Shown piece by piece: positions 1 through 8,367 of a DNA stretch of 64,000 nucleotides. Position numbers and translations under genes: made by a program. Location of the stretch: contig CAMDQL010000001.1 in NCBI GenBank assembly GCA_945905915.1, positions 17,498 to 81,497 on the forward strand, in the 5' to 3' direction. How positions within the stretch are numbered: the first letter of the stretch is position 1; the number at the start of each line of letters is the position of its first letter. The DNA is from Flavobacterium psychrophilum (GTDB lineage Bacteria > Bacteroidota > Bacteroidia > Flavobacteriales > Flavobacteriaceae). The notes under the pieces were generated by a model, which was not told where the DNA came from, ran no database searches, and saw only the letters and a program-made list of their open reading frames with translations.

Positions 1-464
1 CCCGTTACCGCATCAGAAAAATTGACATCGATTGATGGATTTGTGCTAAAACTTTCCGACAAATTACAACAAGCCGCTTTTAATAATTCCTTTTGTCCCA
101 TAGTTTGCACATTCGCAACTTTATAAAGCGAATGTTCGGTGCTTTTCTTTGTTTTTGAAATGGTAATTTCTTTAAGACTGTTTACTTCTTTGAGAGTAAT
201 TGTTAGGCTTTCGATTGAGTTAACTACTATTTTTTGAGTCTCAAAACCTTCATAACTAATCTCTAAAACAGAAACTTCGGTAGATTTTACAATTGAAAAA
301 TTACCATTTTCATCCGTTTTAGTAACTGATTTCGAATTTTGCCAAGCAACGTTGGCACCAACTAATGGTTGATTATTTTCGTTTGTAACTATTCCTTTTA
401 TAGTTTCTTGAGCGGAAGCAAAAGAAGAAATGAAGAATAGCGCAAAAACTATTTTTTTAAACAT
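1..464 (-). CDS. TonB-dependent receptor, N-terminal part (cut by window edge)
   Basis: Outer-membrane TonB-dependent receptor, seen only as its first 154 codons. The ATG is at 462-464 and the frame stays open to base 1. Residues 1-19 form a signal peptide ending in ASAQ. Residues about 20-95 form a CarboxypepD_reg-like beta-sandwich (GIVTNENNQPLVGANV), typical of Bacteroidota receptors. The plug domain then begins and carries a Cys-Cys pair at 132-133 followed by NLSESFSTNPS. It lies 55 bp downstream of the cysteine-rich HYC_CC_PP gene on the same strand, so the two are probably co-transcribed. Family knowledge and the Cys-rich partner suggest transport of a metal, perhaps copper, but the substrate is inference. 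The barrel is outside the window. Confidence 0.85.
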   Translation of the reverse strand, partial: MFKKIVFALFFISSFASAQETIKGIVTNENNQPLVGANVAWQNSKSVTKTDENGNFSIVKSTEVSVLEISYEGFETQKIVVNSIESLTITLKEVNSLKEITISKTKKSTEHSLYKVANVQTMGQKELLKAACCNLSESFSTNPSIDVNFSDAVT

Positions 465-519
465 AATACATTTATTTATTGTTATTAATTCTTTGATTTA
501 CAGAATAAATACAATAAAC

Positions 520-927
520 CTATGCGTAAAAAACGAGTTGACAGTTAAGTTTATAGAGTGGTGGTGCATGAGAATCGCAATAAAAACCAACTCGATTAGA
601 AGTCTCAATTTCAGGTTTAAAAGCAATAAAAGCTGATTGCCAATCGGTATTAAAAACAACTGGTTGAAGTTCTAACTGAACGATTTTAACCAATATGTCA
701 TCGGTTTTCTTTTCAACTTTAATTACTTTATCAGAACAACAAGATGCATGAGAAGCTTCTTTTGCGCAACATGAAGTAACTTTTTCAACACAAGGTTCTT
801 CCTTTTTAAATTGAAAAGAAACAGAAGCAATCTCATCTTTACAATAATGCACACTAAAACTCAAACCTAAATTGGCAAGCAAAATAAGTGAGGCTAATAG
901 TATACTTATGTATTTTCTAAAGTTCAT
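520..927 (-). CDS. HYC_CC_PP family small cysteine-rich exported protein
   Basis: Small protein of 135 aa with an N-terminal hydrophobic signal or anchor segment (about residues 5-25), then the diagnostic HYC (27-29), further cysteines at 46, the CC pairs 53-54 and 63-64, and a C-terminal HAPPLY motif. This pattern defines the HYC_CC_PP family of Bacteroidota, whose molecular role is not established. The paired cysteines and histidines suggest metal binding. It is the first gene of a likely two-gene unit with the TonB receptor that follows. A TAAATTTG -7 element ends only 5 nt before the ATG (933-940), so the transcript may be leaderless. Confidence 0.75.
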   Translation of the reverse strand: MNFRKYISILLASLILLANLGLSFSVHYCKDEIASVSFQFKKEEPCVEKVTSCCAKEASHASCCSDKVIKVEKKTDDILVKIVQLELQPVVFNTDWQSAFIAFKPEIETSNRVGFYCDSHAPPLYKLNCQLVFYA

Positions 928-932
928 AACTG

Positions 933-940
933 CAAATTTA
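933..940 (-). promoter_or_regulatory. -7 element of the HYC_CC_PP gene
   Basis: On the minus strand this reads TAAATTTG, an exact match to the Bacteroidota TAnnTTTG -7 element. Only 5 nt separate it from the ATG, which places the expected transcription start at or next to the start codon. No clear -33 TTG was seen at the usual distance. Confidence 0.55.
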
Positions 941-1056
941 CAATTTATTTTGATTGTTTACGTTAGATAAAACTTGAAATTATTAGTCAAATAAGAATAA
1001 TTTTTGAAGATGAAAATTTTAACAAAAATAAAGATTTTTATATAGTCTAGAATAAA

Positions 1057-1064
1057 TACTTTTG
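1057..1064 (+). promoter_or_regulatory. -7 element of the GAF/fRMsr gene
   Basis: TACTTTTG matches TAnnTTTG and lies 13 nt upstream of the ATG at 1078. Confidence 0.5.
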
Positions 1065-1077
1065 TAAAAAAATAAAA

Positions 1078-1533
1078 ATGTTATTTACCAATTTAAAACC
1101 ATTAGTTTCTGAAATTGTTTTAGAACCCAAAAAAACAAGAGATGAAAAACTTTTAGCCATTTGTCAATTGCTAACCGATTCTGTTTCCTATTACAATTGG
1201 GTTGGTTTTTATTTTGCAAATCATGAAACACAAACATTGCATTTAGGCCCTTATGTTGGCGCGCAAACAGACCATACTGTTATTCCTTTTGGAAAAGGAA
1301 TTTGCGGACAAGTAGCAGTTTCCAATTCTAACTTTGTAGTGCCTGACGTTTCTGCTCAAGATAATTACATTGCTTGTAGTTTTACGGTTAAATCAGAAAT
1401 TGTAGTTCCTCTTTTTGTTAATGGAATTAATATTGGTCAAATTGATATTGATTCTCATGAATTAGATCCTTTTTCTGAAGCCGACGAACGTTTTTTAGAG
1501 TATGTAAATCAAGAAATAGTAAAATTATTTTAA
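1078..1533 (+). CDS. GAF domain protein, free methionine-R-sulfoxide reductase family
   Basis: A 151 aa protein made of a single GAF domain that resembles YebR/fRMsr enzymes, which reduce free methionine-R-sulfoxide in the cytoplasm. The family motifs are visible: GFYF near residue 44, PFGKGICG with Cys76, and IAC (Cys100) followed by SEIVVPL. The 24-residue spacing between Cys76 and Cys100 equals that of the E. coli Cys94-Cys118 pair. The third family cysteine (Cys84 of E. coli) is His66 here, so the redox cycle would have to run with two cysteines. Length is normal. It is monocistronic, with its own -7 element. A ligand-sensing role cannot be excluded. Confidence 0.8.
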   Translation: MLFTNLKPLVSEIVLEPKKTRDEKLLAICQLLTDSVSYYNWVGFYFANHETQTLHLGPYVGAQTDHTVIPFGKGICGQVAVSNSNFVVPDVSAQDNYIACSFTVKSEIVVPLFVNGINIGQIDIDSHELDPFSEADERFLEYVNQEIVKLF

Positions 1534-1561
1534 AGGGATAACAACATCAATGCCTTTTTAA

Positions 1562-1569
1562 TATATTTG
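1562..1569 (+). promoter_or_regulatory. -7 element of the cation:proton antiporter gene
   Basis: TATATTTG matches TAnnTTTG and lies 30 nt upstream of the ATG at 1600. Confidence 0.5.
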
Positions 1570-1599
1570 TTTACATTTACAACTTAATACAAGTTAATT

Positions 1600-2832
1600 A
1601 TGCCATTCAGTGTTCCTAGTTTAGAACTTCCTTTTTTTGCTAATCTATTAATATTATTAGTTTTAGCTAGACTTTTTGGCGAAGTAATGGAGCGCTTTAA
1701 ACAGCCCGCGATGATTGGCGAAATATTAGCTGGGGTATTACTTGGACCTACTCTACTTAATTTTATTCATCGAACAGAAGAATTAAAAGTAATTTCAGAA
1801 CTAGGTGTTTTCCTTCTGGTTATTATTGCTGGACTCGAAATTCACTTAGACGAAATTATAAAATCAATGAAAGGCAGAAATATAATCATTTCAATTGCTG
1901 CTTTTTTTATACCTTTAATTTCAGGATATTTAGTAGGAAATTATTTTGGACAAGATGTAATGTCAACTATTTTCATTGGTCTTTGTGTCGCAATTACTGC
2001 CTTACCGGTCAGTATTAGGATACTGATGGATTTGGGAAAATTAAATTCTTCTGTAGGCCAAAAAATTATTTCGGTGGCTATATTTGACGATGTAATTGCA
2101 TTGACGATTTTAGGAATTTTATTAGATTTAAAAGACGTCGAACCTACTTTTGCAAACATTTCTCAAGCAACTGTTTTTACTGTTCTGAAGCTCATTATTT
2201 TCCTTATTGTTATAGCTTTAACGTACAAATTAATTCAGAAATTAGCTCAGAAAGAAAATTTTATTGAAAATCAACTGAATTTGATTCTAACCTATTTAAA
2301 AGGCAAAGAATCTTTGTTTGCTGTCTTTTTTGTTTTTATTTTAATATTTGCAACAATTACAGAAAGTATAGGATTACATTTTATAATTGGGGCTTTCTTT
2401 GCGTCAATGTTAATTTCAAAAGAATTGGTGGGGAAAAAACACTTAGAAACATTTCATAATACTACAAATAGTATGGCAATGGGATTTTTAGCACCCATAT
2501 TTTTTGCAGGTATCGGGCTCGAATTCCAATTTTCTTCCATTCAAAACTATCCCTTATTAATTGCTATAATTGCTGTTTCTTTTTTATCGAAAATTATTGG
2601 AGGTTACATTGGAGGTAGATTTGCAAGATTAAACCACAAAGTGTCACTCGCGCTTGGCATTGGTTTAAACGCGAGAGGAATCATGGAATTAGTAATTGCA
2701 AACATCGCCTACAAAGCAGGAATTATCAATACCGAAATCTTCTCAATGCTTGTAATCATGGGGTTAATCACTACTTTATCAACTCCGTTTTTATTAAAAA
2801 GAGCTTTCAAATCGATTGAAAAAATTGCTTAA
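1600..2832 (+). CDS. cation:proton antiporter, CPA2 (KefB/NapA-like) family
   Basis: Integral inner-membrane exchanger of 410 aa with roughly twelve hydrophobic segments throughout and no RCK/TrkA-N domain at the C-terminus. The N-terminal region (GEVMERFKQPAMIGEILAGV followed by LLGP) is the signature of the CPA2 Na+/H+ exchanger domain. The motif FDDVIALTILG near residue 165 contains the paired acidic residues expected at the ion-binding site. It probably exchanges Na+ or K+ for protons. It has its own -7 element, and rpsO follows after 120 bp with a separate promoter, so no operon is evident. Confidence 0.85.
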   Translation: MPFSVPSLELPFFANLLILLVLARLFGEVMERFKQPAMIGEILAGVLLGPTLLNFIHRTEELKVISELGVFLLVIIAGLEIHLDEIIKSMKGRNIIISIAAFFIPLISGYLVGNYFGQDVMSTIFIGLCVAITALPVSIRILMDLGKLNSSVGQKIISVAIFDDVIALTILGILLDLKDVEPTFANISQATVFTVLKLIIFLIVIALTYKLIQKLAQKENFIENQLNLILTYLKGKESLFAVFFVFILIFATITESIGLHFIIGAFFASMLISKELVGKKHLETFHNTTNSMAMGFLAPIFFAGIGLEFQFSSIQNYPLLIAIIAVSFLSKIIGGYIGGRFARLNHKVSLALGIGLNARGIMELVIANIAYKAGIINTEIFSMLVIMGLITTLSTPFLLKRAFKSIEKIA

Positions 2833-2888
2833 GTTGCAACATTTTCAAAATAAATTCAAAAACATAATTCTAAATTCCAAATTATTTT

Positions 2889-2896
2889 TATCTTTG
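2889..2896 (+). promoter_or_regulatory. -7 element of rpsO
   Basis: TATCTTTG matches TAnnTTTG and lies 56 nt upstream of the rpsO ATG, leaving a leader of about 50 nt. Confidence 0.55.
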
Positions 2897-2952
2897 CATC
2901 CGAATTGCAACCATACAATTCATACATAAAAATCATTTAAAATAATATTGGC

Positions 2953-3222
2953 ATGTACTTGACTAAAGAAACTAAAACAGAAATCTTCGCTAAACACGGA
3001 GGAAAAGCTGAAAACACTGGATCTGCTGAAGGGCAAATCGCATTATTCACATTTAGAATATCTCACTTAACTGAGCATTTGAAAAAAAATCGTCATGATT
3101 TTAACACAGAGCGTTCGTTAGTACTTTTAGTAGGTAAAAGAAGAAGTCTTCTTGACTATTTAAAGAAAAAAGATATCAACAGATATCGTGAAATTATTAA
3201 AGAATTAGGAATTAGAAAATAA
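2953..3222 (+). CDS. rpsO: 30S ribosomal protein S15
   Basis: Complete S15 of 89 aa, the usual length. The protein binds the central domain of 16S rRNA and nucleates platform assembly. Diagnostic stretches are the GSAEGQIALFTFRISHLTEHL segment (residues about 23-43) and VGKRRSLLDYLKKKD near residue 60, with IIKELGIRK at the end. It is followed at once by a G+C-rich hairpin with a T-tract and then by pnp, the common rpsO-pnp order. Confidence 0.98.
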   Translation: MYLTKETKTEIFAKHGGKAENTGSAEGQIALFTFRISHLTEHLKKNRHDFNTERSLVLLVGKRRSLLDYLKKKDINRYREIIKELGIRK

Positions 3223-3229
3223 TCAACTA

Positions 3230-3253
3230 AAGGGGCTTTGTGCCCCTTTTTGT
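3230..3253 (+). terminator. rho-independent terminator after rpsO
   Basis: AAGGGGC and GCCCCTT form a 7 bp stem with a 5 nt loop, followed by a T-rich run. It starts 7 nt after the rpsO stop codon and separates rpsO from pnp, so pnp is probably expressed by readthrough or from its own promoter. Confidence 0.85.
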
Positions 3254-3355
3254 TTTGTATATAGTAACAGAAAAAGTTTGGTTTTTCATTGGGGTACAAA
3301 CAACTACACACAACAACACAACTAACCCTTTGTATAACCTTTGAGAATTAAATTT

Positions 3356-5491
3356 ATGATTCCACAATTATTTGTAGAAAAAATCGATTTAGGTGATGGA
3401 AGAAGCATCACAATCGAGACAGGTCGTTTAGCTAAACAAGCAGACGGATCTGTAGTAGTAAGAATTGGAAATACTGTAATATTAGGTACAGTTGTTTCTT
3501 CAAGAAAAGCAAGCCCAGGCATTGACTTTTTACCTTTGACGGTAGATTACCGTGAAAAATTTGCAGCAGCAGGTCGTTTTCCTGGAGGTTTCTTCAAAAG
3601 AGAAGCGCGTCCAAGTGATAGCGAAGTTTTAACGATGCGTTTAGTTGACCGTGTATTGCGTCCACTTTTCCCATCTGATTACCATGCTGAAGTACAAGTT
3701 ATGATTCAATTAATGTCTCATGACGAAGACGTGATGCCAGATGCTTTAGCAGGATTAGCTGCATCAGCTGCATTGGCTTTGTCTGACATTCCTTTTGAAA
3801 CGTTAATTTCAGAAGCTAGAGTTGGAAGAATTGACGGTAAATTCATCATCAATCCAAGTCGTGCACAATTAGAATTATCAGATATTGATATGATGATTGG
3901 AGCTTCAACTGATTCTATCGCAATGGTAGAAGGAGAAATGAAAGAAATTTCAGAAGCTGAAATGGTAGAAGCTATTAAATTTGCTCACGAACATATTAAA
4001 GTTCAAATTGCTGCACAAGAAAGATTGGCGCAAGCATTTGGAAAAAAAGAAGTTCGTACGTACGAAACTGAAAAAACGGACGACGCTATTTACGCTAAAG
4101 TAAAAGCTGCGTCTTATGATAAAATTTATGCTATTGCTAGCAAAGGTTCAGCTAAACACGAGCGTTCAGCTGCATTTGACGCTGTAAAAGAAGAAGTTAA
4201 AGCTTTGTTTACTGAAGAAGAATTAGCAGAAAACGGAGATTTAGTTTCTAAATACTTCTATAAAACCAATAAAGAAGCGGTTCGTAATGTAACTTTAGAT
4301 TTAGGTACACGTTTGGACGGTAGAAAAACTACTGAAATTCGTCCAATTTGGAGTGAAGTAAATTACTTACCATCGGTTCACGGATCGGCATTGTTTACCC
4401 GTGGAGAAACTCAAGCTTTGGCTACAGCTACTTTAGGAACTTCTAGAGAAGCGAACCAAATAGATTCGCCATCTGAACAAGGAGAAGAAAAATTCTATTT
4501 ACACTATAATTTCCCACCATTTTCTACAGGAGAAGCGCGTCCATTAAGAGGAACTTCAAGAAGAGAAGTTGGTCACGGAAACTTGGCACAACGTGCCTTG
4601 AAAAATATGATTCCTGCTGATTGTCCTTATACCATTCGTGTGGTTTCTGAAGTTTTAGAATCGAATGGTTCTTCTTCAATGGCTACTGTTTGCGCTGGAA
4701 CATTATCATTAATGGATGCAGGTATTCAAATGATTCGACCAGTTTCTGGAATTGCGATGGGATTGATTACTGACGGAGAACGTTTTGCAGTGTTATCTGA
4801 TATTTTAGGTGATGAAGATCATTTAGGAGATATGGATTTCAAAGTAACTGGAACTTCGGAAGGAATTACAGCTTGTCAAATGGACATCAAAATTGACGGA
4901 TTGAAATATGAAATCATGGAGCAAGCCTTGGCTCAAGCTCGTGATGGACGTTTACATATCTTAGGAAAATTAATGGAAACATTAGAAAAACCAAATGCTG
5001 ATGTTAAAGTTCATGCGCCAAAAATTATCATGAGAACAATTCCTGGTAACTTTATTGGAGCTTTAATTGGACCTGGTGGAAAAGTAATTCAAGAATTACA
5101 AAAAGCTACGGGTTGTACTATCGTTATTAACGAAGTTGATGAGCAAGGTGTAGTTGAAATCCTTGGAACTGATCCTGATGGAATTGCTGCAGTATTGGCT
5201 AAAATTGATTCTATCATTTTCAAACCACAAATGGGAGAAGCTTACGAAGTAAAAGTAATTAAAATGTTAGATTTTGGTGCTGTTGTAGAATATACAGATG
5301 CTCCTGGAAACGAAGTTTTATTACACGTATCTGAGTTGGCTTGGGAACGTACAGAAAACGTTACGGATGTAGTAAATATGGGCGATGTATTCCAAGTAAA
5401 ATACTTAGGACTTGACCCAAAAACTAGAAAAGAAAAAGTGTCAAGAAAAGCACTTTTACCAAGACCTCCAAGAGAAGAGAAAAAAGAATAA
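3356..5491 (+). CDS. pnp: polyribonucleotide nucleotidyltransferase (PNPase)
   Basis: Phosphorolytic 3'-5' exoribonuclease of 711 aa that degrades mRNA as a trimer. Two RNase PH domains (about residues 10-145 and 320-455) flank a helical linker. They are followed by a KH domain, with GPGGK at about 572, and an S1 domain from about residue 628. The motif [13 protein letters not shown] marks the second active core. I chose the ATG at 3356 ([15 protein letters not shown]), because the in-frame TTG at 3341 adds residues not seen in flavobacterial homologues. The C-terminus is short and lysine/glutamate rich. A long perfect hairpin follows. Confidence 0.97.
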   Translation: MIPQLFVEKIDLGDGRSITIETGRLAKQADGSVVVRIGNTVILGTVVSSRKASPGIDFLPLTVDYREKFAAAGRFPGGFFKREARPSDSEVLTMRLVDRVLRPLFPSDYHAEVQVMIQLMSHDEDVMPDALAGLAASAALALSDIPFETLISEARVGRIDGKFIINPSRAQLELSDIDMMIGASTDSIAMVEGEMKEISEAEMVEAIKFAHEHIKVQIAAQERLAQAFGKKEVRTYETEKTDDAIYAKVKAASYDKIYAIASKGSAKHERSAAFDAVKEEVKALFTEEELAENGDLVSKYFYKTNKEAVRNVTLDLGTRLDGRKTTEIRPIWSEVNYLPSVHGSALFTRGETQALATATLGTSREANQIDSPSEQGEEKFYLHYNFPPFSTGEARPLRGTSRREVGHGNLAQRALKNMIPADCPYTIRVVSEVLESNGSSSMATVCAGTLSLMDAGIQMIRPVSGIAMGLITDGERFAVLSDILGDEDHLGDMDFKVTGTSEGITACQMDIKIDGLKYEIMEQALAQARDGRLHILGKLMETLEKPNADVKVHAPKIIMRTIPGNFIGALIGPGGKVIQELQKATGCTIVINEVDEQGVVEILGTDPDGIAAVLAKIDSIIFKPQMGEAYEVKVIKMLDFGAVVEYTDAPGNEVLLHVSELAWERTENVTDVVNMGDVFQVKYLGLDPKTRKEKVSRKALLPRPPREEKKE

Positions 5492-5512
5492 TTTATTTTT
5501 TTATAGTTTACC

Positions 5513-5547
5513 AAAAACCCCAATTTATAATCTAAATTGGGGTTTTT
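5513..5547. terminator. strong terminator after pnp
   Basis: A 15 bp perfect inverted repeat (AAAAACCCCAATTTA and its complement) with a 5 nt loop, A-tract on one side and T-tract on the other. It ends pnp and could work on either strand. Confidence 0.9.
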
Positions 5548-5683
5548 ATCTTTAAACAAGTATAAATTTGAAGTTTTTTGTTAGTAATTGATTTTTATAT
5601 TTATAGGAATTTTTTAACTTTTGTTATACTTTTAACCTTTAGTAAAAAATTAATTTTACGTCACTATTTTATTTAAAAATATA

Positions 5684-7156
5684 ATGACAAAAACCGTTGG
5701 TATAATTGGAGCTGGAATTGGTGGTCTTGCATTGGCAATTCGACTGGCTAATCAAGGGTTTAAGGTAACTATTTTTGAAAAAAATAGTTATCCTGGAGGG
5801 AAATTGAGTGAACTAAATATAAATGGATTTCGGTTCGATAAAGGGCCCTCCTTATTTACAATACCTTCGTTAATAGATGAATTGACTAGTTTACAAGTTA
5901 GCGCTCATCAATTTGAATATCAGAAATTAGATGTCATTACCAATTATTTTTATTCGGATGGAACGCAACTAAAAGCATCTGCTAATTTGGAAGAATTCGC
6001 ACAGGAAGTGCATTTAAAACTACACGAAAAAAAAGAAACGGTTTTAAAACACATCAAACGCAACGCTTTTTATTTTAAAACTACAGAAGATTTGTTTTTG
6101 AAACAATCGCTTCATCAACTGAAAAATTTTATTAATTTTAAGACTTTTAAAGGGATATTATTTTCTCCATTTTTAGGATTATTCAGTACAATGAACGAAA
6201 AAAATTCGCAAACATTTTCCAATCCAAAAACGGTACAGTTATTTAATCGATTTGCGACTTATAATGGTTCAAATCCCTATAAAGCGCCGGCTTTGATGAA
6301 TATGATTTCGCATTTAGAGTTTAATCTTGGGGCTTATTTACCTAAGAAAGGCATGCATCAAATTACAACACATTTGGTTCATCTCGCTGAAGAAGCAAAT
6401 GTAACTATCAATTATAATGCAGCTGTTGAAACCCTAGTCGTAGGATCTAATAACCGCATATCTGCAATTAAAAGTAGCGGAGTCAATTATCCTTTTGATA
6501 TTGTTGGAAGTGATGTAGATATTCATGTGCTTTACAAGTATTTATTGCCAAAATCTTATACTCCTAAAAAGCTAATTCAACAAGAGAAATCAAGTAGTGC
6601 TTATGTTTTTTATTGGGGAATTAATAAAGAATTTGGGGCGTTAGGACTACATAATATTTTGTTTAGTGATGATTATAAAAAAGAATTTGATCATTTGTTT
6701 TCAAAACAATTTCCAACTGATGATCCTACGGTTTACATCAATATCACTTCAAAATATTGTAAAAATGATGCGCCAGAAGGTTGCGAAAACTGGTTTGTAA
6801 TGGTCAATGTGCCGCACAATAAAAACGAAAGTATAGATTATGCAGCAACTATTCGAAAAAATGTTGTTGCTAAAATTAATGCGATGTTGAAAACTGATAT
6901 TGAAAAATACATCATTTCAGAAAGTACACTAAGTCCCATTGATATTGAAAACCAAACCTCTTCATACGGCGGATCGCTTTACGGCAATTCGAGTAACAAT
7001 AAATTTGCGGCATTTTTAAGACATGCTAATTTTTCATCAAGCATTAAAAATTTGTTTCTTGTAGGTGGAAGTGTGCATCCTGGCGGAGGGATTCCATTAT
7101 GTCTTTTTAGTGCAAAAATAGCCAGTCAACTTATAGTAGAAAAAGAATTGAAATGA
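5684..7156 (+). CDS. crtD: carotenoid desaturase, CrtI/CrtD family, probably hydroxycarotenoid 3',4'-desaturase
   Basis: FAD-dependent carotene desaturase of 490 aa. The N-terminal dinucleotide fold is clear (GAGIGGLALAIRLANQGF, then FEKNSYPGGKLSE), followed by GPSLFTIPSLIDEL. The C-terminal signature is FLVGGSVHPGGGIPLCLFSAK. Family members introduce double bonds into lycopene-type carotenoids at the membrane. From memory, the GPSLFT form and the direct overlap with a CruF gene resemble flavobacterial CrtD, which desaturates C-3',4' of 1'-hydroxy carotenoids, more than the phytoene desaturase CrtI. This assignment is inference, and plain CrtI is the alternative. The stop overlaps the next gene by 4 bp, so translation is probably coupled. 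Confidence 0.75.
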   Translation: MTKTVGIIGAGIGGLALAIRLANQGFKVTIFEKNSYPGGKLSELNINGFRFDKGPSLFTIPSLIDELTSLQVSAHQFEYQKLDVITNYFYSDGTQLKASANLEEFAQEVHLKLHEKKETVLKHIKRNAFYFKTTEDLFLKQSLHQLKNFINFKTFKGILFSPFLGLFSTMNEKNSQTFSNPKTVQLFNRFATYNGSNPYKAPALMNMISHLEFNLGAYLPKKGMHQITTHLVHLAEEANVTINYNAAVETLVVGSNNRISAIKSSGVNYPFDIVGSDVDIHVLYKYLLPKSYTPKKLIQQEKSSSAYVFYWGINKEFGALGLHNILFSDDYKKEFDHLFSKQFPTDDPTVYINITSKYCKNDAPEGCENWFVMVNVPHNKNESIDYAATIRKNVVAKINAMLKTDIEKYIISESTLSPIDIENQTSSYGGSLYGNSSNNKFAAFLRHANFSSSIKNLFLVGGSVHPGGGIPLCLFSAKIASQLIVEKELK

Positions 7157-7779
7157 AAGAAACGTACAAATCTTATTTTTTATATTTCTTGATTCTGGTT
7201 TATGTTTCAGGTTCAATCGGATTTGTAATGAATCCTGCTTTTTTTAGTCCTTTTACACCGTACACCTTATTGTTTACTTGTTTTGTTTTTTTAATTCACA
7301 TTCCTGTAGCCGACAAAAAATTCTTATTAGCCTTTTTTACCATAGCTTTTTTAGGTTATATAATTGAAGTAATTGGCGTAAAAACCGGTTTAATTTTTGG
7401 AAAATATTCCTATGGCGATGGATTAGGAATTAAATTACTTGAAGTTCCGCTAATCATTTCTATCAATTGGGCAATGCTTATTTGTGCTGGAATCAGGATA
7501 GTAAGTAGTATCTTTGCAAACAAAATTACGGTATTGGCTGTAGCTGCTTTATTAGTTACACTAATTGATTTGCTTATAGAACAAGTAGCACCAAAACTCG
7601 ATTTTTGGCAATTTGAAAGTGGACTACCAGGTATACATAATTACTTGGGTTGGATTGGAGTTGCTTTTTTTATATCGTACTTTTTTTATCCTATCCTAAT
7701 TAAAAGCAATCGAACGGTGTCTTTGATTATATTGATTTTACAAATTATATTTTTTACTTCATTATTTATATTTATTTAA
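7153..7779 (+). CDS. cruF: carotenoid 1',2'-hydratase CruF-like (DUF422)
   Basis: Polytopic membrane protein of 208 aa with about seven hydrophobic segments. The stretch FGKYSYGDGLGIKLLEVPL near residues 83-101, followed by INWAML, is the recognisable core of the DUF422/CruF family, which adds water across the 1',2' double bond of an acyclic carotenoid end. A later NYLGWIGVAFF segment also fits. It overlaps the upstream desaturase by 4 bp and is 1 nt from the downstream hydroxylase, so the three genes form one transcription unit. I considered a CrtYcd-type lycopene cyclase, but the motifs fit CruF better. Confidence 0.75.
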   Translation: MKETYKSYFLYFLILVYVSGSIGFVMNPAFFSPFTPYTLLFTCFVFLIHIPVADKKFLLAFFTIAFLGYIIEVIGVKTGLIFGKYSYGDGLGIKLLEVPLIISINWAMLICAGIRIVSSIFANKITVLAVAALLVTLIDLLIEQVAPKLDFWQFESGLPGIHNYLGWIGVAFFISYFFYPILIKSNRTVSLIILILQIIFFTSLFIFI

Positions 7780-7780
7780 C

Positions 7781-8260
7781 ATGGAAATACTAATTAATTG
7801 TAGCATTGTTTTAGTTACATTTATTCTAACCGAATTTTCGGCTTGGGCAAATCATAAATACATTATGCATGGCTTTATGTGGTATTTTCATGCAGACCAT
7901 CACAAAAAAGACCATAAAAGTTGGTTTGAACGAAATGATTTGTTTTTTATCATTTATGCCGTGCCAAGTTGGCTACTTATTATGTTAGGAATGATGAACC
8001 AATATGCTTGGTACACTTGGGTTGGTTTTGGAATTTTACTCTATGGTTTAGCTTATTTTGTAGTACATGATCTAGTAATACACCAACGTTTCAAGGTGCT
8101 AACTAAAACAAAAAATGTCTATGTTTTAGCGTTGCGTAGAGCACACAAAATGCATCACAAAAATGTAGGAAAAGAAGGTGGCGAAAGTTTTGGAATGTTG
8201 ATTATTAAGAGAAAATATATTCAAGCTGCCTTAAAGCAGACAAAAATCACAAACGCATAA
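7781..8260 (+). CDS. crtZ: beta-carotene 3-hydroxylase (CrtZ type)
   Basis: Small di-iron membrane hydroxylase of 159 aa, the normal CrtZ length. The histidine clusters that hold the metal are visible: HKYIMH, HADHHKKDH, HDLVIH and HKMHHK. They alternate with hydrophobic segments. It hydroxylates C-3 of a beta-ionone ring. It starts one base after the CruF-like gene, so the block can hydroxylate the ring at one end (CrtZ) and modify the open end at the other (CruF, CrtD), which fits a monocyclic carotenoid such as saproxanthin or myxol. Confidence 0.88.
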   Translation: MEILINCSIVLVTFILTEFSAWANHKYIMHGFMWYFHADHHKKDHKSWFERNDLFFIIYAVPSWLLIMLGMMNQYAWYTWVGFGILLYGLAYFVVHDLVIHQRFKVLTKTKNVYVLALRRAHKMHHKNVGKEGGESFGMLIIKRKYIQAALKQTKITNA

Positions 8261-8367
8261 AACAGCAAGCATCTGAATAAATATCCTAGTTTATTGCATA
8301 AGGTTTTATATTTACTTTGGTTTATTCTATATATTTTTCATAAGCTGTTCATAAATTAAACTATCGA

